From assembly GCF_014698995.1 (NCBI RefSeq), contig NZ_JACWZZ010000001.1, forward strand, positions 1,136,501 to 1,200,500: 64,000 nt of DNA, written 5' to 3'. The notes beneath the pieces were generated by a model. That model searched no databases. It was given only the letters and a program-made list of their open reading frames with translations, and was not told the origin of the DNA. Numbering within the stretch: the stretch's first letter is position 1; each line of letters starts with the position of its first letter. This DNA comes from Hymenobacter duratus (GTDB lineage Bacteria > Bacteroidota > Bacteroidia > Cytophagales > Hymenobacteraceae). Below are positions 9,252-18,432 of the stretch, in pieces. A program made the translations under genes and the position numbers.

Positions 9252-9360
9252 AAGCATCTGTCATCCTGAGCCTGCGAAGGACCTTATTACGTCAGAACTG
9301 CCCGGCTGTGGGTAATCCAGCGTGGTAAGGTCCTTCGCAGGCTCAGGATGACAGATGCTT
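9252..9360. repeat. 35-bp perfect inverted repeat between convergent genes
   Basis: Arms of 35 bases (9252-9286 and 9326-9360) are exactly complementary and enclose 39 bases. The arm contains CATCCTGAGCCTGCGAAGGA. It lies 20 bases after the LytTR gene and 38 bases before the end of the convergent receptor gene. It may work as a bidirectional terminator, although no long T tract follows either arm. Its sequence has the look of dispersed palindromic repeats in related genomes. A second, different element of this type is at 38102-38153. Confidence 0.85.
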
Positions 9361-9398
9361 AATCCACCAGCCCACAAATTCATCACTCCACTGACTTA

Positions 9399-11984
9399 CT
9401 ACTGCTGCCCCTGGCCTTGGCCTCCTTCACCCTGTTTGGTGTCGTCGTTCTGGATGCCTTTGCGCCGCTTCTGCGGCTGCGCCGACACCTTGCCGAAGCG
9501 GTAGTTGAAGGCCAGCCGCACCCCGCGCATGTAGATGTAGTTGTTGCTTTCCTGCGTGAACTGCGGCGTTTCCAGAATCGTGTTCAGGTTGCGCGTAGCC
9601 TGCAAGAAGTTGTCGGCATTGAGGGTAAGGTCGGCTTTGTCCTGGAGCAGGCTCTTGCGCAGGCCCATGGAGTAGAACGTCCAGGCGGCCTGCCGGCCCT
9701 GCAGCTGAATCCGGGGCGAGTTGAGACCCCCGAAAAACTGCAGCGTCAGGCCGCGCCGCCACGCCGGCGCATCGGCATCATCAAACTTGGCGAACTTGTA
9801 GCTGGAGTTGATATTAAGGTTATACATCAGCCCGCTGTTGTCGAGGGCCGCACCGGTCAGGTCCAGGGCCGGGCTGCGCAGCGTCACGTAGTAGAAGTTG
9901 AGGTTGCCGCTCAGGTCCCACTTCGGTGTCGGCTTCACCGAGCCAAACAAACTCACCCCGTAGGTAGCATTGCGCCCGATGTTGCGGAAGGTCTGGTTCT
10001 GTACGCCGTTGTCATCCACGAAGCGCACCGTTTCGATGGCGTTGCCGGTGCGCCGCACGTAGGCCGAGCCGTTAATCACCGTGCCTTTGACGAAAGTAGT
10101 GTAATTCAGCTCGTAGCTGTCCGTAAACTCGGGGTTCAGGCGCGGGTTACCGTAGCTGATGTTGAGCGAGTCGGAGGCGTTGATGAACGGGTTCAGGTAG
10201 AAAATCTGGGGGCGCTGAATGCGGCGCGAATACGCCAAGCGTACTGTCTGGCCGGGTTTGCCAGGCTGGTAGCTCAGGCTCAGGTTGGGCAGCAGGTTGG
10301 TGTAGTTCTGCGTGAACGTGCTGGTTTCGCCCTGCTCAAAGTTGCCTTCAATGTCGGTGTGCTCCAGGCGGGCTCCCAGGCGCGTGCTCACCTTCTTGCT
10401 CAGGCTGAACCCATACGTGCCATACGCCGACAGCACATTCTGGCTGTAGTCGAACGTGTTGGACCGGGCGGCGCTGCGCACCAGTTGGCTGTTGCCGGTT
10501 GGGTCTATCTGCACGTCGTAGTCGCTGCTCACGCGGCGCAGAATGCCTTTAGCACCGGTTTCCAGGGTAGCGGTTTCCGAAAGCGGGTGCGTATAGTCGG
10601 TCTGGAGCGTGGTTTCAAGGTTGCGGCTGAGGTTGTCGCTGCCTTCACGGTAGGTTTTCTCGCCTGCCGTAGCACGCTCCGGAAACTGGTCCAGGTCGTA
10701 GCGCTGGGTGTTGCGGTTGCGGGTGTGCTGGCCCAGCACGCTCCACTCGCGCTTGGGCTTGCCCTCGAAGGTGCGCGTATAGGAGCCGCTCACGTCGTAG
10801 CTCTGCGTCCGAAAGTTGCGGTCGGTAGAGCGGGTAAACGCCGGGATGTTGATGGGCTGGTTGAACTGGTCGTAGTCGCCTTTGTTGCGAAACAGGCTGC
10901 CCTGCACGCTCAGGTTGAAGTTGTTGTATTTGTTGGGGTCGAAATCGAAGCCCAGGCGCCCGAAGCCGCCGCCGCCCAGCGTGAATCCGTCGCCTTCCTG
11001 CCGCAACGACTGCTCAAACAGTCCCTGCTCGTTGCGAATACTGCGGGTCAGGTCGTTGCGGTTGGGGCTATAGAACATGAAGCCGCTGGCCGAGCTGTTG
11101 ATGCCGATTTTGCCGCGCCGCACGTTTAGCGAGGCGTTGGCGTTGGAGCTGCGCGTGCCACCGGCCACACCCACGCTGCCGTTGGTGCCTTCCAGGTTGT
11201 TCTTCTTGAGCGTGATGTTGATGATGCCGCCCGTGCCTTCCGCGTCGTACTTGGCCGAGGGCGTCGTAATCACCTCCACGGTTTTAATCTGATCGGCCGG
11301 AATCTGCTTCATGGCATCGGCCACCGACGAGGCCACAATACCCGAAGGCTTGTTGTTGATGAGTACGCGCACATTGCTGGTGCCGCGCAGTTCCACGTTG
11401 CCGTCGGGGTCTACGTTCACGAGGGGCACTTTGCGCAGCACGTCGGCGGCGGTACCACCCGTGTTGGTCAGGTCCCGGTCGGCGTTGTACACGATACGGT
11501 CGGGCTTGGTTTCCACCACATCTTTCTCGCCGGTCACGGTTACCTCACCCAGCTTCTGGGCCGTGGCGGTCAGCAGTACACTGCCCATATCCACGGTGCC
11601 GTCTGCCACAGTTACATTCTGCACCTGTGCGCCGTAGCCCACAAAGGTCACCTGCACGCGGTAAGCGCCGGCCGCCACGCCTTTCAGTACAAACCGGCCT
11701 CGCTCATCGGCAGCCGTTCCATCTAGGGGCCGCTCACCGGTAGCTGGCAGGAGGGCCACCGTGGCAAATTCCACGGGTTTTTTGGTAGTAGCATCCAGCA
11801 CAGTACCCGTAATGCGGCCGTTGCCCTTGGGCGTTTCCGGCAGGCTCAGGCGTGTAGTAGGTGCCTGGCCGGGAGCCAAAGCAGGCCGCTGACCCGCTGG
11901 TGCCCCCGGTGTGACAGGGGTCTGGGCCATAGCCGGCACTGCAAGCAGCCCCGATAGATACAGCGGGAGGTATAGGTTTTTCAT
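9399..11984 (-). CDS. Outer-membrane receptor, OMP_b-brl_3 type with carboxypeptidase-like N-terminal domain (copy 2)
   Basis: 861 residues from the ATG before KNLYLPLYLSGLLAVPAMAQ, a good signal peptide. It shares the architecture and many strings with copy 1: ITGTVLDATTKKPVEFATV, a plug with DVLRKVPLVNVDPDGNVELRG and ITTPSAKYDAEGTGGIINI, YSRRIQRPQIFYLNPF, and a C-terminal barrel end FNYRFGKVSAQPQKRRKGI. Both paralogues end in short tails rich in Gly and Gln. TonB-receptor-like function at the outer membrane is the family expectation; the ligand is unknown. A 70-residue upstream extension of the frame lacks leader character and was not included. Confidence 0.88.
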   Translation of the reverse strand: MKNLYLPLYLSGLLAVPAMAQTPVTPGAPAGQRPALAPGQAPTTRLSLPETPKGNGRITGTVLDATTKKPVEFATVALLPATGERPLDGTAADERGRFVLKGVAAGAYRVQVTFVGYGAQVQNVTVADGTVDMGSVLLTATAQKLGEVTVTGEKDVVETKPDRIVYNADRDLTNTGGTAADVLRKVPLVNVDPDGNVELRGTSNVRVLINNKPSGIVASSVADAMKQIPADQIKTVEVITTPSAKYDAEGTGGIINITLKKNNLEGTNGSVGVAGGTRSSNANASLNVRRGKIGINSSASGFMFYSPNRNDLTRSIRNEQGLFEQSLRQEGDGFTLGGGGFGRLGFDFDPNKYNNFNLSVQGSLFRNKGDYDQFNQPINIPAFTRSTDRNFRTQSYDVSGSYTRTFEGKPKREWSVLGQHTRNRNTQRYDLDQFPERATAGEKTYREGSDNLSRNLETTLQTDYTHPLSETATLETGAKGILRRVSSDYDVQIDPTGNSQLVRSAARSNTFDYSQNVLSAYGTYGFSLSKKVSTRLGARLEHTDIEGNFEQGETSTFTQNYTNLLPNLSLSYQPGKPGQTVRLAYSRRIQRPQIFYLNPFINASDSLNISYGNPRLNPEFTDSYELNYTTFVKGTVINGSAYVRRTGNAIETVRFVDDNGVQNQTFRNIGRNATYGVSLFGSVKPTPKWDLSGNLNFYYVTLRSPALDLTGAALDNSGLMYNLNINSSYKFAKFDDADAPAWRRGLTLQFFGGLNSPRIQLQGRQAAWTFYSMGLRKSLLQDKADLTLNADNFLQATRNLNTILETPQFTQESNNYIYMRGVRLAFNYRFGKVSAQPQKRRKGIQNDDTKQGEGGQGQGQQ

Positions 11985-12178
11985 CGGTAGGGATAAAGAA
12001 AGAGCTGGGAACTGTGCAAAGGGACGAATTATCACGGAGCGCTGAAAGCGAAATCTGCCGAACCGTCGCAGAACCGGGGTGAACCGTTGACGGAGCCGAC
12101 TGAACGGAGCAAAGAAGGTTGAGGCAGTGTCGTACCCGGCCCGGCGTGGGTTGCACGCATTTGTGGTGGGGTAGGGGC

Positions 12179-12212
12179 AAAAAAAACCAGCCACCTGATG
12201 AGAGGCGGCTGG
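12179..12212 (-). terminator. Intrinsic terminator on the minus strand after wrbA
   Basis: Read on the minus strand, CCAGCCGCC pairs with GGTGGCTGG (one G-U pair) around an eight-base loop and is followed by eight T residues. It lies about 80 bases after the wrbA stop and before the start of receptor copy 2, separating the two transcripts. Confidence 0.8.
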
Positions 12213-12294
12213 TAGTTGTTGCAGAGGTGTGCGGGATAAGTGCTGTATTTCTGGCGGTAAACGTAAGAAAAACCTGCCAAACCCACACTGAATA

Positions 12295-12909
12295 TTATTT
12301 TAAAGCAAGTTTTTTTGCTATTTCCGCAGTGTGGCGGCCCTGGTAGCGGGCTCCTTCCAAGTCGTTGCCGCTGGGCTGCCGTTCGCCCTGTCCGCCGGCC
12401 ACGGTGCTGGCGCCATAGGGAGTGCCGCCCGTTACTTCGTGGTGGCCCATCTGGCCCTGCCAAGCGTAGGGCAAGCCCACCAGCACAAAGCCGTGGTGCA
12501 GCTGCATGGTATGCACGGCCCGGATGGTGGTTTCCTGGCCGCCGTGCTGGGTGGCAGTGCTCACAAATGCCCCGCCTACTTTCCCCACCAGTGCTCCCTT
12601 GGCCCACAGTCCGCCGGTAGAGTCCCAGAACGCCTGCATCTGGCCGCACATGTTGCCGTAGCGGGTCGGAACGCCGACTATAATAGCGTCGTAGTCGGCC
12701 AGCTCTTCGGGTTTGGCAACCGGAATGTGCCCGAATGCTTTCTGTGCTTCCGTGGCCCCGATCTGGTCCAGCAGCTCTTTCGGCAGGGTTTCGGGCACCT
12801 GCTTAATGGTCACTTCATTGCCTTCTACTTCGCGGGCACCTTCGGCTACCGCTTCGGCCATTTTATAGATGTGGCCATAGGTGGAGTAAAACAGAACCAG
12901 GGTTTTCAT
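12295..12909 (-). CDS. wrbA: NAD(P)H:quinone oxidoreductase, WrbA type
   Basis: 204 residues from the ATG before [17 protein letters not shown]. This is the flavodoxin-like WrbA family, FMN-binding tetramers that reduce quinones by two electrons and protect against redox cycling. Visible motifs are the FMN phosphate loop [12 protein letters not shown] (about 6-17), [30 protein letters not shown] and [13 protein letters not shown]. The length is normal. The product is cytosolic. It has its own terminator and lies divergent from the sigma-factor gene. Confidence 0.95.
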   Translation of the reverse strand: MKTLVLFYSTYGHIYKMAEAVAEGAREVEGNEVTIKQVPETLPKELLDQIGATEAQKAFGHIPVAKPEELADYDAIIVGVPTRYGNMCGQMQAFWDSTGGLWAKGALVGKVGGAFVSTATQHGGQETTIRAVHTMQLHHGFVLVGLPYAWQGQMGHHEVTGGTPYGASTVAGGQGERQPSGNDLEGARYQGRHTAEIAKKLALK

Positions 12910-13292
12910 GGGTATGCGGGTTAGGGTAGACAAAGGCAAGTCAAAGGCATACGCTAGTCCGGCCGGATAGGGTGCATACAAAATAAGGGGATGTGTGTAG
13001 CTACACGAAGGCCGTCAGCTCCTGGCTTGCCAGGGGCTGGCAGCACCGCGTCGGATTTTTTCAGTGCGTAGCTATAATGCGTGCAACCCTTGGCGGCAGG
13101 TGGAAGCTCTTGTTGGTGTAGCCGGCTTCACACCCCGGCGTGTTATCTTTCCCGACTTCCTTTCCTGACTATGTATCCTAGGTCTATTCTGTGCGCGCAG
13201 CCCCTTCCCCAGGGCCCGTCCGCCCCGACGCACGGCTCCGGCGCCGCAGCCCGGACAGCGCGGTGAGTGCCTTATCGTCGGCACTGCGGCCC
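12910..13292. promoter_or_regulatory. Divergent region between wrbA and the sigma-factor gene
   Basis: 383 bases with no convincing gene. It contains a short dyad CCTGGC-TT-GCCAGG at 13021-13034 and TATCTTTC at 13144-13151, close to the Bacteroidota -7 element TAnnTTTG, but no well-spaced -33 partner was seen. The sigma-factor reading frame is open upstream to a GTG at 13191, so the start of that gene is not certain. Confidence 0.35.
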
Positions 13293-13946
13293 ATGAACGG
13301 GCTGCGGGGGCTATTGGCCGGTACGCCGGCTTCGTCCGAAGCTATTACACCGCCAACTCCTGCTGTGCGCCCTCTCCTTCCGTCTTCCCAACTAAGCGAG
13401 GCCGAGCTGATAGACGGCTGCCTGGCCGGCAGCCGCCTCATGCAGAAGTATCTGTATGAACGGTTTGCGGGCCGCATGATGGCCGTATGCCTGCGCTACG
13501 CCCAAACCACCTTTGAGGCCGAAGATGTGCTGCAGGAAGGCTTTATCACGGTGTTTCGCAACCTGAGCAGCTTCCGCCGCGAATGTCCGCTCGAATTCTG
13601 GATTCGCCGTATCATGGTGAATGCCGCTTTGCGCCAGCACCGCCGCAATGCTCCGCTGGTAGCAGTCAGTGAAGGCGAATACCCCGAGGAGCTGGCCGGG
13701 GAGGAGTTCACGCTTTCCAATTACGGGTTCGAAGACCTGATGAACATGGTGCAGGAGCTGGCCCCGCGCTACCGGATGGTGTTCAACCTTTTCGCTATTG
13801 AAGGGTATGGCCACAAGGAAATCGGCGAAATGCTGGGTATTTCCGAAGGCACCAGCAAATCACAGTACTCCCGGGCACGGGCAATTTTGAAGTCTAAAGT
13901 CGAACGTCTCGACGCGCAATCCAAGCATGGCTACTTCCGCTCCTAA
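13293..13946 (+). CDS. ECF-type RNA polymerase sigma factor
   Basis: 217 residues if started at the ATG before NGLRGLLAG; a GTG start 102 bases upstream would add 34 residues. Region 2 shows LIDGCLAGSRLMQKYLYERF and YAQTTFEAEDVLQEGFITVF; region 4 shows YRMVFNLFAIEGYGHKEIGE followed by LGISEGTSKSQYSRARAIL, a helix-turn-helix for -35 recognition. The 3' end overlaps the next gene by 20 bases, so the two are probably translationally coupled, as for sigma factors and their membrane partners. The next product has an N-terminal cytoplasmic stretch and a single membrane segment, which would suit an anti-sigma role. Confidence 0.9.
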   Translation: MNGLRGLLAGTPASSEAITPPTPAVRPLLPSSQLSEAELIDGCLAGSRLMQKYLYERFAGRMMAVCLRYAQTTFEAEDVLQEGFITVFRNLSSFRRECPLEFWIRRIMVNAALRQHRRNAPLVAVSEGEYPEELAGEEFTLSNYGFEDLMNMVQELAPRYRMVFNLFAIEGYGHKEIGEMLGISEGTSKSQYSRARAILKSKVERLDAQSKHGYFRS

Positions 13947-15588
13947 TAACACCAACGACCCCCGGCCCACCGGCGACCTGGAACATCTGTTTCGGCAGAA
14001 GTTCGCGGAGGCCGAGGTAGCCCCGCGCGCCAGCCTCTGGGAGCAGCTCGACCATGAGCTGCTGGTTCAGCAAAACGAAAACTACCGCCGCCGTCTGCTG
14101 AGCTACCGCTGGGCAGCGGCAGCATCGTTGCTGCTGTTGGCTGGCGGCGGCACCTGGCTCAGCATTCAACCCAATGCTACTGCTCCAGATAGCCAAACGG
14201 GCATGGCCACTACCAGCAGCGCAACCACGTCGGCTGGTAGCTCAGCTTCCGCCGGTTCGTCGGTTGGCTTCTACTCTGCCCCTGGCCTGGCTGCCCGCCG
14301 CAGCGCTGCTGGTGTCAGCGGGGAAGATATGGCTGCTGCTACGGCCGTAACGGCCACGACCCGGCCAGCTGCCGGCGCCCCCGAAACCGCCCTGGCTACT
14401 GCTGCGGGGCTGCGCAGCTCCGTACGGGACCTGCTGGGCCTGGGGCAGAGCCGCGGCAACACGGCTGCCGATAACGGGGAGCGTAGCCTGGGCCTGAACG
14501 GTGGGCAGCGCGGCACCTCCGCGGCACTGGGCTCGTCGCTGCTGCAGGATGGCTATAGCCTGACGGCTGCTCCTGCTGCCGCTGGCATAGCTGCCTTTAC
14601 TACGGCTGGAATTTCGCCCGCAACAGGCGCCGATGCCCTGCTGACTCGTGCCGTACGACTACCAGGCAGTGTGGCTGGCTTTGGCCGCCCCGAAACGCTG
14701 CCGGCAGTTCCGCAGGCAGCAGGTTTGCTGGCCGCCACCGACTCTGAGGAACCCACCCAGCACGAGGACGACGAGCCGAAGACGGCCAAACCACGCCGTT
14801 GGAAGTTTAATGCCGCTTATGCGGCCTCTGCCTTCAACCCCAACATCAATTTCGCTCAGGGCAGCGCTACTTCTCCTTCTGTGAGCTACGCTGATTTTGC
14901 GTCGATAAAGTCATCCGGTGATGCCTACGAAGCTGCCGCCGAAGAATACCGCGACAAGCTGCAGGCCGGCCTGGGGCAGCGGGTTTCACTCACGGCCGAC
15001 TACACGCTCAACGACAATTGGTCGGTAGCCGCCGGGTTGGCCATCGCGCAGCAAGAGGCTTCCTCCGGTACTTCCTGGTATTTCCTGGACGGCAAGTCGA
15101 CGGCCGCCGCCTTCTATGCGCCGATGCCTTCGGTGGGGGCCAACATTCCGCCGCGCTACGATATGCCGGTGCGCAACGTAAACTACCGCTACCGCACTGC
15201 CAGCCTGCCCGTGAGCGTCCGCTATAATACTAATGCCAAGCAAGGCTGGTCGGTTTATGCCAAGCTGGGTGCCGCCGTAAACGTGCTGCTGGGCTCCCGC
15301 ACCGAGCTGGAAGGAGTGCCCGAAGCTACCCGCGTCTACTCCCTGGCTTCCTCCGACTCGCCGTACCGCAAGGTGCTGGCCTCGCTGCACAGCGGAGCGG
15401 GCGTCCGGTTTCAGCCGGCTACGGCTTCCTGGAGTCTGGCACTGGGCCCCGATCTGGAAGCCGGCCTGACTACGCTGAATGCCAATCCAACTCAAAGCAT
15501 GTTGCGCCAGAACCGTCCCTATGCTATTGGAATGGAAGCCAGTGTGGAGTTTGGCAACGTAAAAGCCGCACCGGTAGCTCGTCGTTAA
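13927..15588 (+). CDS. Membrane-anchored protein with anti-sigma-like N-terminus and beta-barrel-like C-terminus
   Basis: 553 residues. Residues 1-60 are cytoplasmic-looking and charged (LEHLFRQKFAEAEVAPRASL, then WEQLDHELL). One hydrophobic segment covers about 62-80. A long Ala/Ser/Thr/Gly-rich low-complexity stretch reaches about 285. From about 290 alternating aromatic strands (WKFNAAYAASAFNPNINF, LTADYTLNDNWSVAAGLAIA, WSVYAKLGAAVNVLLG, IGMEASVEFG) look like an outer-membrane barrel of the PorT kind. It overlaps the sigma-factor gene by 20 bases. Known Bacteroidota sigma operons often have such a second gene. How one polypeptide could use both an inner-membrane anchor and a barrel is unclear. 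No specific function is claimed. Confidence 0.65.
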   Translation: MATSAPNNTNDPRPTGDLEHLFRQKFAEAEVAPRASLWEQLDHELLVQQNENYRRRLLSYRWAAAASLLLLAGGGTWLSIQPNATAPDSQTGMATTSSATTSAGSSASAGSSVGFYSAPGLAARRSAAGVSGEDMAAATAVTATTRPAAGAPETALATAAGLRSSVRDLLGLGQSRGNTAADNGERSLGLNGGQRGTSAALGSSLLQDGYSLTAAPAAAGIAAFTTAGISPATGADALLTRAVRLPGSVAGFGRPETLPAVPQAAGLLAATDSEEPTQHEDDEPKTAKPRRWKFNAAYAASAFNPNINFAQGSATSPSVSYADFASIKSSGDAYEAAAEEYRDKLQAGLGQRVSLTADYTLNDNWSVAAGLAIAQQEASSGTSWYFLDGKSTAAAFYAPMPSVGANIPPRYDMPVRNVNYRYRTASLPVSVRYNTNAKQGWSVYAKLGAAVNVLLGSRTELEGVPEATRVYSLASSDSPYRKVLASLHSGAGVRFQPATASWSLALGPDLEAGLTTLNANPTQSMLRQNRPYAIGMEASVEFGNVKAAPVARR

Positions 15589-15690
15589 CAATCGGATATC
15601 TATCGAAACACTTCTTCTCTCCTCTGTTGCCGATGTTGATTGAGCTACAGAAAGCTTCGCGCCGGTACCAAGACGTGTAGCTTCTGCTTC

Positions 15691-15724
15691 AAAAACCTGT
15701 TCGCTCGCCGGACAGGTTTTTTTG
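15691..15724 (+). terminator. Intrinsic terminator after the sigma operon
   Basis: A nine-base stem AAAACCTGT / ACAGGTTTT with an 11-base loop, continuing into a T run. It lies about 100 bases after the barrel-like gene and ahead of uvrB. Confidence 0.85.
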
Positions 15725-15737
15725 TTTCCCGGGAAAC
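15724..15737. promoter_or_regulatory. 14-bp perfect palindrome upstream of uvrB
   Basis: GTTTCCCGGGAAAC is fully self-complementary and lies 80 bases before the uvrB ATG, directly after the preceding terminator. The position would suit an operator for uvrB. No repressor is identified, and a chance palindrome is possible. Confidence 0.4.
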
Positions 15738-15817
15738 CTACACTTTGCTAATACAGTTATCATAGGCTGGCTTTTCTGCCGGCTGCCAGCCCTGCTGGCT
15801 TCCCATTTTCTCGCTGC

Positions 15818-17854
15818 ATGAAGTATCAACTCACCTCGGAATTCAAGCCCACCGGCGACCAGCCCAAAGCCATTGCCCAACTGGTGCAGGGCATCAACAA
15901 TGGCGAGCCGGCACAGGTGCTGCTGGGGGCCACGGGCACGGGCAAAACCTTCACCATGGCCAACGTTATTGCCGAAACCGGCAAGCCGGCCCTGGTGCTT
16001 TGCCACAACAAAACCCTGGCCGCGCAGCTCTACGGCGAGTTCAAGCAGTTCTTTCCCAACAACGCCGTCGAGTACTACATCAGCTACTACGACTACTATC
16101 AGCCCGAGGCCTACATTGCCAGCACCGATGTGTTTATCGAGAAAGACCTGGCCATCAACCAGGAAATCGAGAAGCTGCGGCTACACACCACGTCCACGCT
16201 GCTTTCGGGCCGCCGCGACGTGATTGTTATTGCGTCGGTGTCGTGCATCTACGGCATCGGCAACCCCGAGGAATTCAGCAAAAACGTGATTTACATGGCC
16301 CCCGGCCTGCGGTACTCACGCAACAACCTACTCTACCAGTTCGTCCAGATTCTGTATTCGCGCACCGAAATGGAATTCACGCGCGGCAGCTTCCGGGTGA
16401 AAGGCGACACCGTGGACGTATTTCCGGCCTACGCCGACTACGCCTACCGCATCTTCTTTTTTGGCGACGAAATTGAGGCCATTCACCGCATCGACCCGCA
16501 GAGCGGCAAGAAGCTGGCCGACGAAAAATCGGTGACGCTCTACCCGGCGCAGTTGTTCGTGACCGGCAAAGACACGCTCAACCAGGCCATCAAGGAAATT
16601 CAGTTCGACCTGGTGCAGCAGCACGCCTACTTCGAGAAGGAAGGCCGCGACTCGGAGGCCAAGCGCATCATGGAGCGCACCGAGTTCGACCTGGAGATGA
16701 TCCGGGAGCTGGGCTACTGCTCCGGCATCGAGAACTACTCGCGCTACTTCGATGGCCGCCAGCCCGGCAGCCGCCCGTTCTGCCTGCTCGACTATTTCCC
16801 CAACGACTACCTGCTGGTAGTAGACGAAAGCCACGCCACCATGCCCCAGATCCGGGCCATGTGGGGCGGCGACCGAAGCCGCAAAACGGCCCTCATCGAG
16901 TACGGTTTCCGGCTGCCTTCGGCCTTTGATAACCGTCCGCTGACTTTCAACGAGTTTGAGAGCATGTTTCAGCAGGCCGTATACGTTTCCGCGACGCCGG
17001 CCGACTACGAGCTGACGCAGGCCAACGGCATCATCGTGGAGCAGATTATCCGTCCCACCGGCCTGCTCGACCCCGAAATCGACCTGCGCCCCAGCACCAA
17101 CCAGATTGACGACCTGCTGGACGAAGTGGACAACCGCGTGAAAATGGGCGACCGGGTGCTCGTGACCACGCTTACCAAGCGCATGGCCGAAGAGCTGCAG
17201 AAATACATGGAGCGCCTCGGCATCAAGTCGAGCTACGTGCATTCCGACGTGAAAACCCTGGACCGGGTGGAAATCCTGCGCCAGCTGCGCCTCGGCGAAA
17301 TCGACGTGCTGATTGGCGTAAACCTGCTGCGCGAAGGCCTCGACTTGCCCGAAGTAAGCCTGGTGGCCATTCTGGATGCCGATAAAGAAGGCTTCCTGCG
17401 CGACCAGCGCAGCCTGATCCAGACGATGGGCCGCGCCGCCCGAAACGACCGTGGCAAAGTCATTATGTACGCCGACCGGATGACGGGCTCCATGCAGCGC
17501 GCTATTGATGAGACGAACCGCCGCCGCGCTACGCAGCTGGCCTATAACCAGGAGCACGGCATCACGCCGCGCACCGTGCGCAAGAGCCACGCCGAAATCA
17601 TGGGTCAAACCTCACTCTCGGACTACCGAATCCAGGATAACACGGAGTACGTGGGCCCGGAGGCCGATGGTGGCCTAGCCATTGCCGCCGAGCCGGTAGT
17701 GGCCATGATGAACCGTACCGACCTGGAAAAGCTCATCAAGCAAACCGAAAAGCAGATGGAAGCCGCTGCTAAGGACCTCGACTTCCTCACGGCCGCCAAG
17801 CTCCGCGACGAGCTGGCCGCTCTGAAGCAGGTGCTCAAGACAAAGCGCGAGTAA
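15818..17854 (+). CDS. uvrB: Excinuclease ABC subunit B
   Basis: 678 residues, the normal length. UvrB is the damage-verifying helicase-like subunit of nucleotide excision repair. It is loaded by UvrA and then recruits the nuclease UvrC. Visible are the Walker A GATGTGKT (37-44), the beta-hairpin region YYDYYQPEAYIASTDVFIEK that clamps DNA, VVDESHATMPQI with the DEAD-like box, the late helicase motifs NLLREGLDLPEVSLVAILDA and QTMGRAARN, and a C-terminal UVR domain (about 632-670) that contacts UvrC. It is probably monocistronic, and acts in the cytosol. Confidence 0.98.
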   Translation: MKYQLTSEFKPTGDQPKAIAQLVQGINNGEPAQVLLGATGTGKTFTMANVIAETGKPALVLCHNKTLAAQLYGEFKQFFPNNAVEYYISYYDYYQPEAYIASTDVFIEKDLAINQEIEKLRLHTTSTLLSGRRDVIVIASVSCIYGIGNPEEFSKNVIYMAPGLRYSRNNLLYQFVQILYSRTEMEFTRGSFRVKGDTVDVFPAYADYAYRIFFFGDEIEAIHRIDPQSGKKLADEKSVTLYPAQLFVTGKDTLNQAIKEIQFDLVQQHAYFEKEGRDSEAKRIMERTEFDLEMIRELGYCSGIENYSRYFDGRQPGSRPFCLLDYFPNDYLLVVDESHATMPQIRAMWGGDRSRKTALIEYGFRLPSAFDNRPLTFNEFESMFQQAVYVSATPADYELTQANGIIVEQIIRPTGLLDPEIDLRPSTNQIDDLLDEVDNRVKMGDRVLVTTLTKRMAEELQKYMERLGIKSSYVHSDVKTLDRVEILRQLRLGEIDVLIGVNLLREGLDLPEVSLVAILDADKEGFLRDQRSLIQTMGRAARNDRGKVIMYADRMTGSMQRAIDETNRRRATQLAYNQEHGITPRTVRKSHAEIMGQTSLSDYRIQDNTEYVGPEADGGLAIAAEPVVAMMNRTDLEKLIKQTEKQMEAAAKDLDFLTAAKLRDELAALKQVLKTKRE

Positions 17855-17896
17855 AAGCTCTAGCTTCAGGGGCTCATCACGTCTATCTTTTAGCAC

Positions 17897-18412
17897 ATGT
17901 ATCGTATTTCGCTCCGGCTACTCAGTGCATTTGTTTTGCTGCTCAGCTTGTCGCAGTTGACCACTGCCTGTGTACAGCGCTACACCTACATGCAGGTATT
18001 CTACTACGGTCCTAAGACAGTGGTTGGGCCTATTCTGCGGTTTAGCCCAGCTTTCAAGGGGAAAGCCGAAATAGAAATGGTGCCGGACGAGTACACTAAA
18101 ATGCTGAGTCCCATTGCTTCTTTCTCTGCAAGCAGCGGCACAACCACGACTACCGTAACTACCAGTGAAGGAAACTTTGTAGATGGTCAGCTGCAAACGG
18201 CAGCGCAGCTAGAGCAGCAGCATAAGCAGGAGGCTGCAGAGCATAAAGCCCAGATGGCATCCATCACGGCAATGATGAATCGGCATGTAGCGGCCACTAC
18301 GCAGCAACTGAGTGACGCGCTGAATAGCACCGCAGAAGAGGGATGGGAAGTAACGCAGATGGCTTCCCTCGAAAACGGCGGCTTGGTGTATCTACTTCGT
18401 AAGAAGAAGTAG
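17897..18412 (+). CDS. Small putative lipoprotein with DUF4177-like C-terminus
   Basis: 171 residues. The N-terminus is a signal peptide ending in LSQLTTAC, a plausible but not perfect lipobox with Cys25. The middle has a Ser/Thr-rich stretch and a Gln/His/Glu-rich helix (EQQHKQEAAEHKAQM). The end, EEGWEVTQMASLENGGLVYL, resembles the short DUF4177-type pattern in which a 'GWE' motif precedes a final strand. I do not recognise a function. It is followed by a strong terminator and sits 42 bases after uvrB, possibly with its own promoter. Confidence 0.6.
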   Translation: MYRISLRLLSAFVLLLSLSQLTTACVQRYTYMQVFYYGPKTVVGPILRFSPAFKGKAEIEMVPDEYTKMLSPIASFSASSGTTTTTVTTSEGNFVDGQLQTAAQLEQQHKQEAAEHKAQMASITAMMNRHVAATTQQLSDALNSTAEEGWEVTQMASLENGGLVYLLRKKK

Positions 18413-18432
18413 AATAGCCTGAACAGGAAATG

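Noticed and set aside
9417..11129. A 570-codon open frame opposite receptor copy 2
   Set aside because: It is antisense to a well-supported receptor gene; composition is Val/Ala/Gln/His-rich without any domain. High GC at third positions creates such frames.
16328..17608. A 426-codon open frame opposite uvrB
   Set aside because: uvrB is certain in this stretch; the antisense frame has no recognisable motif.
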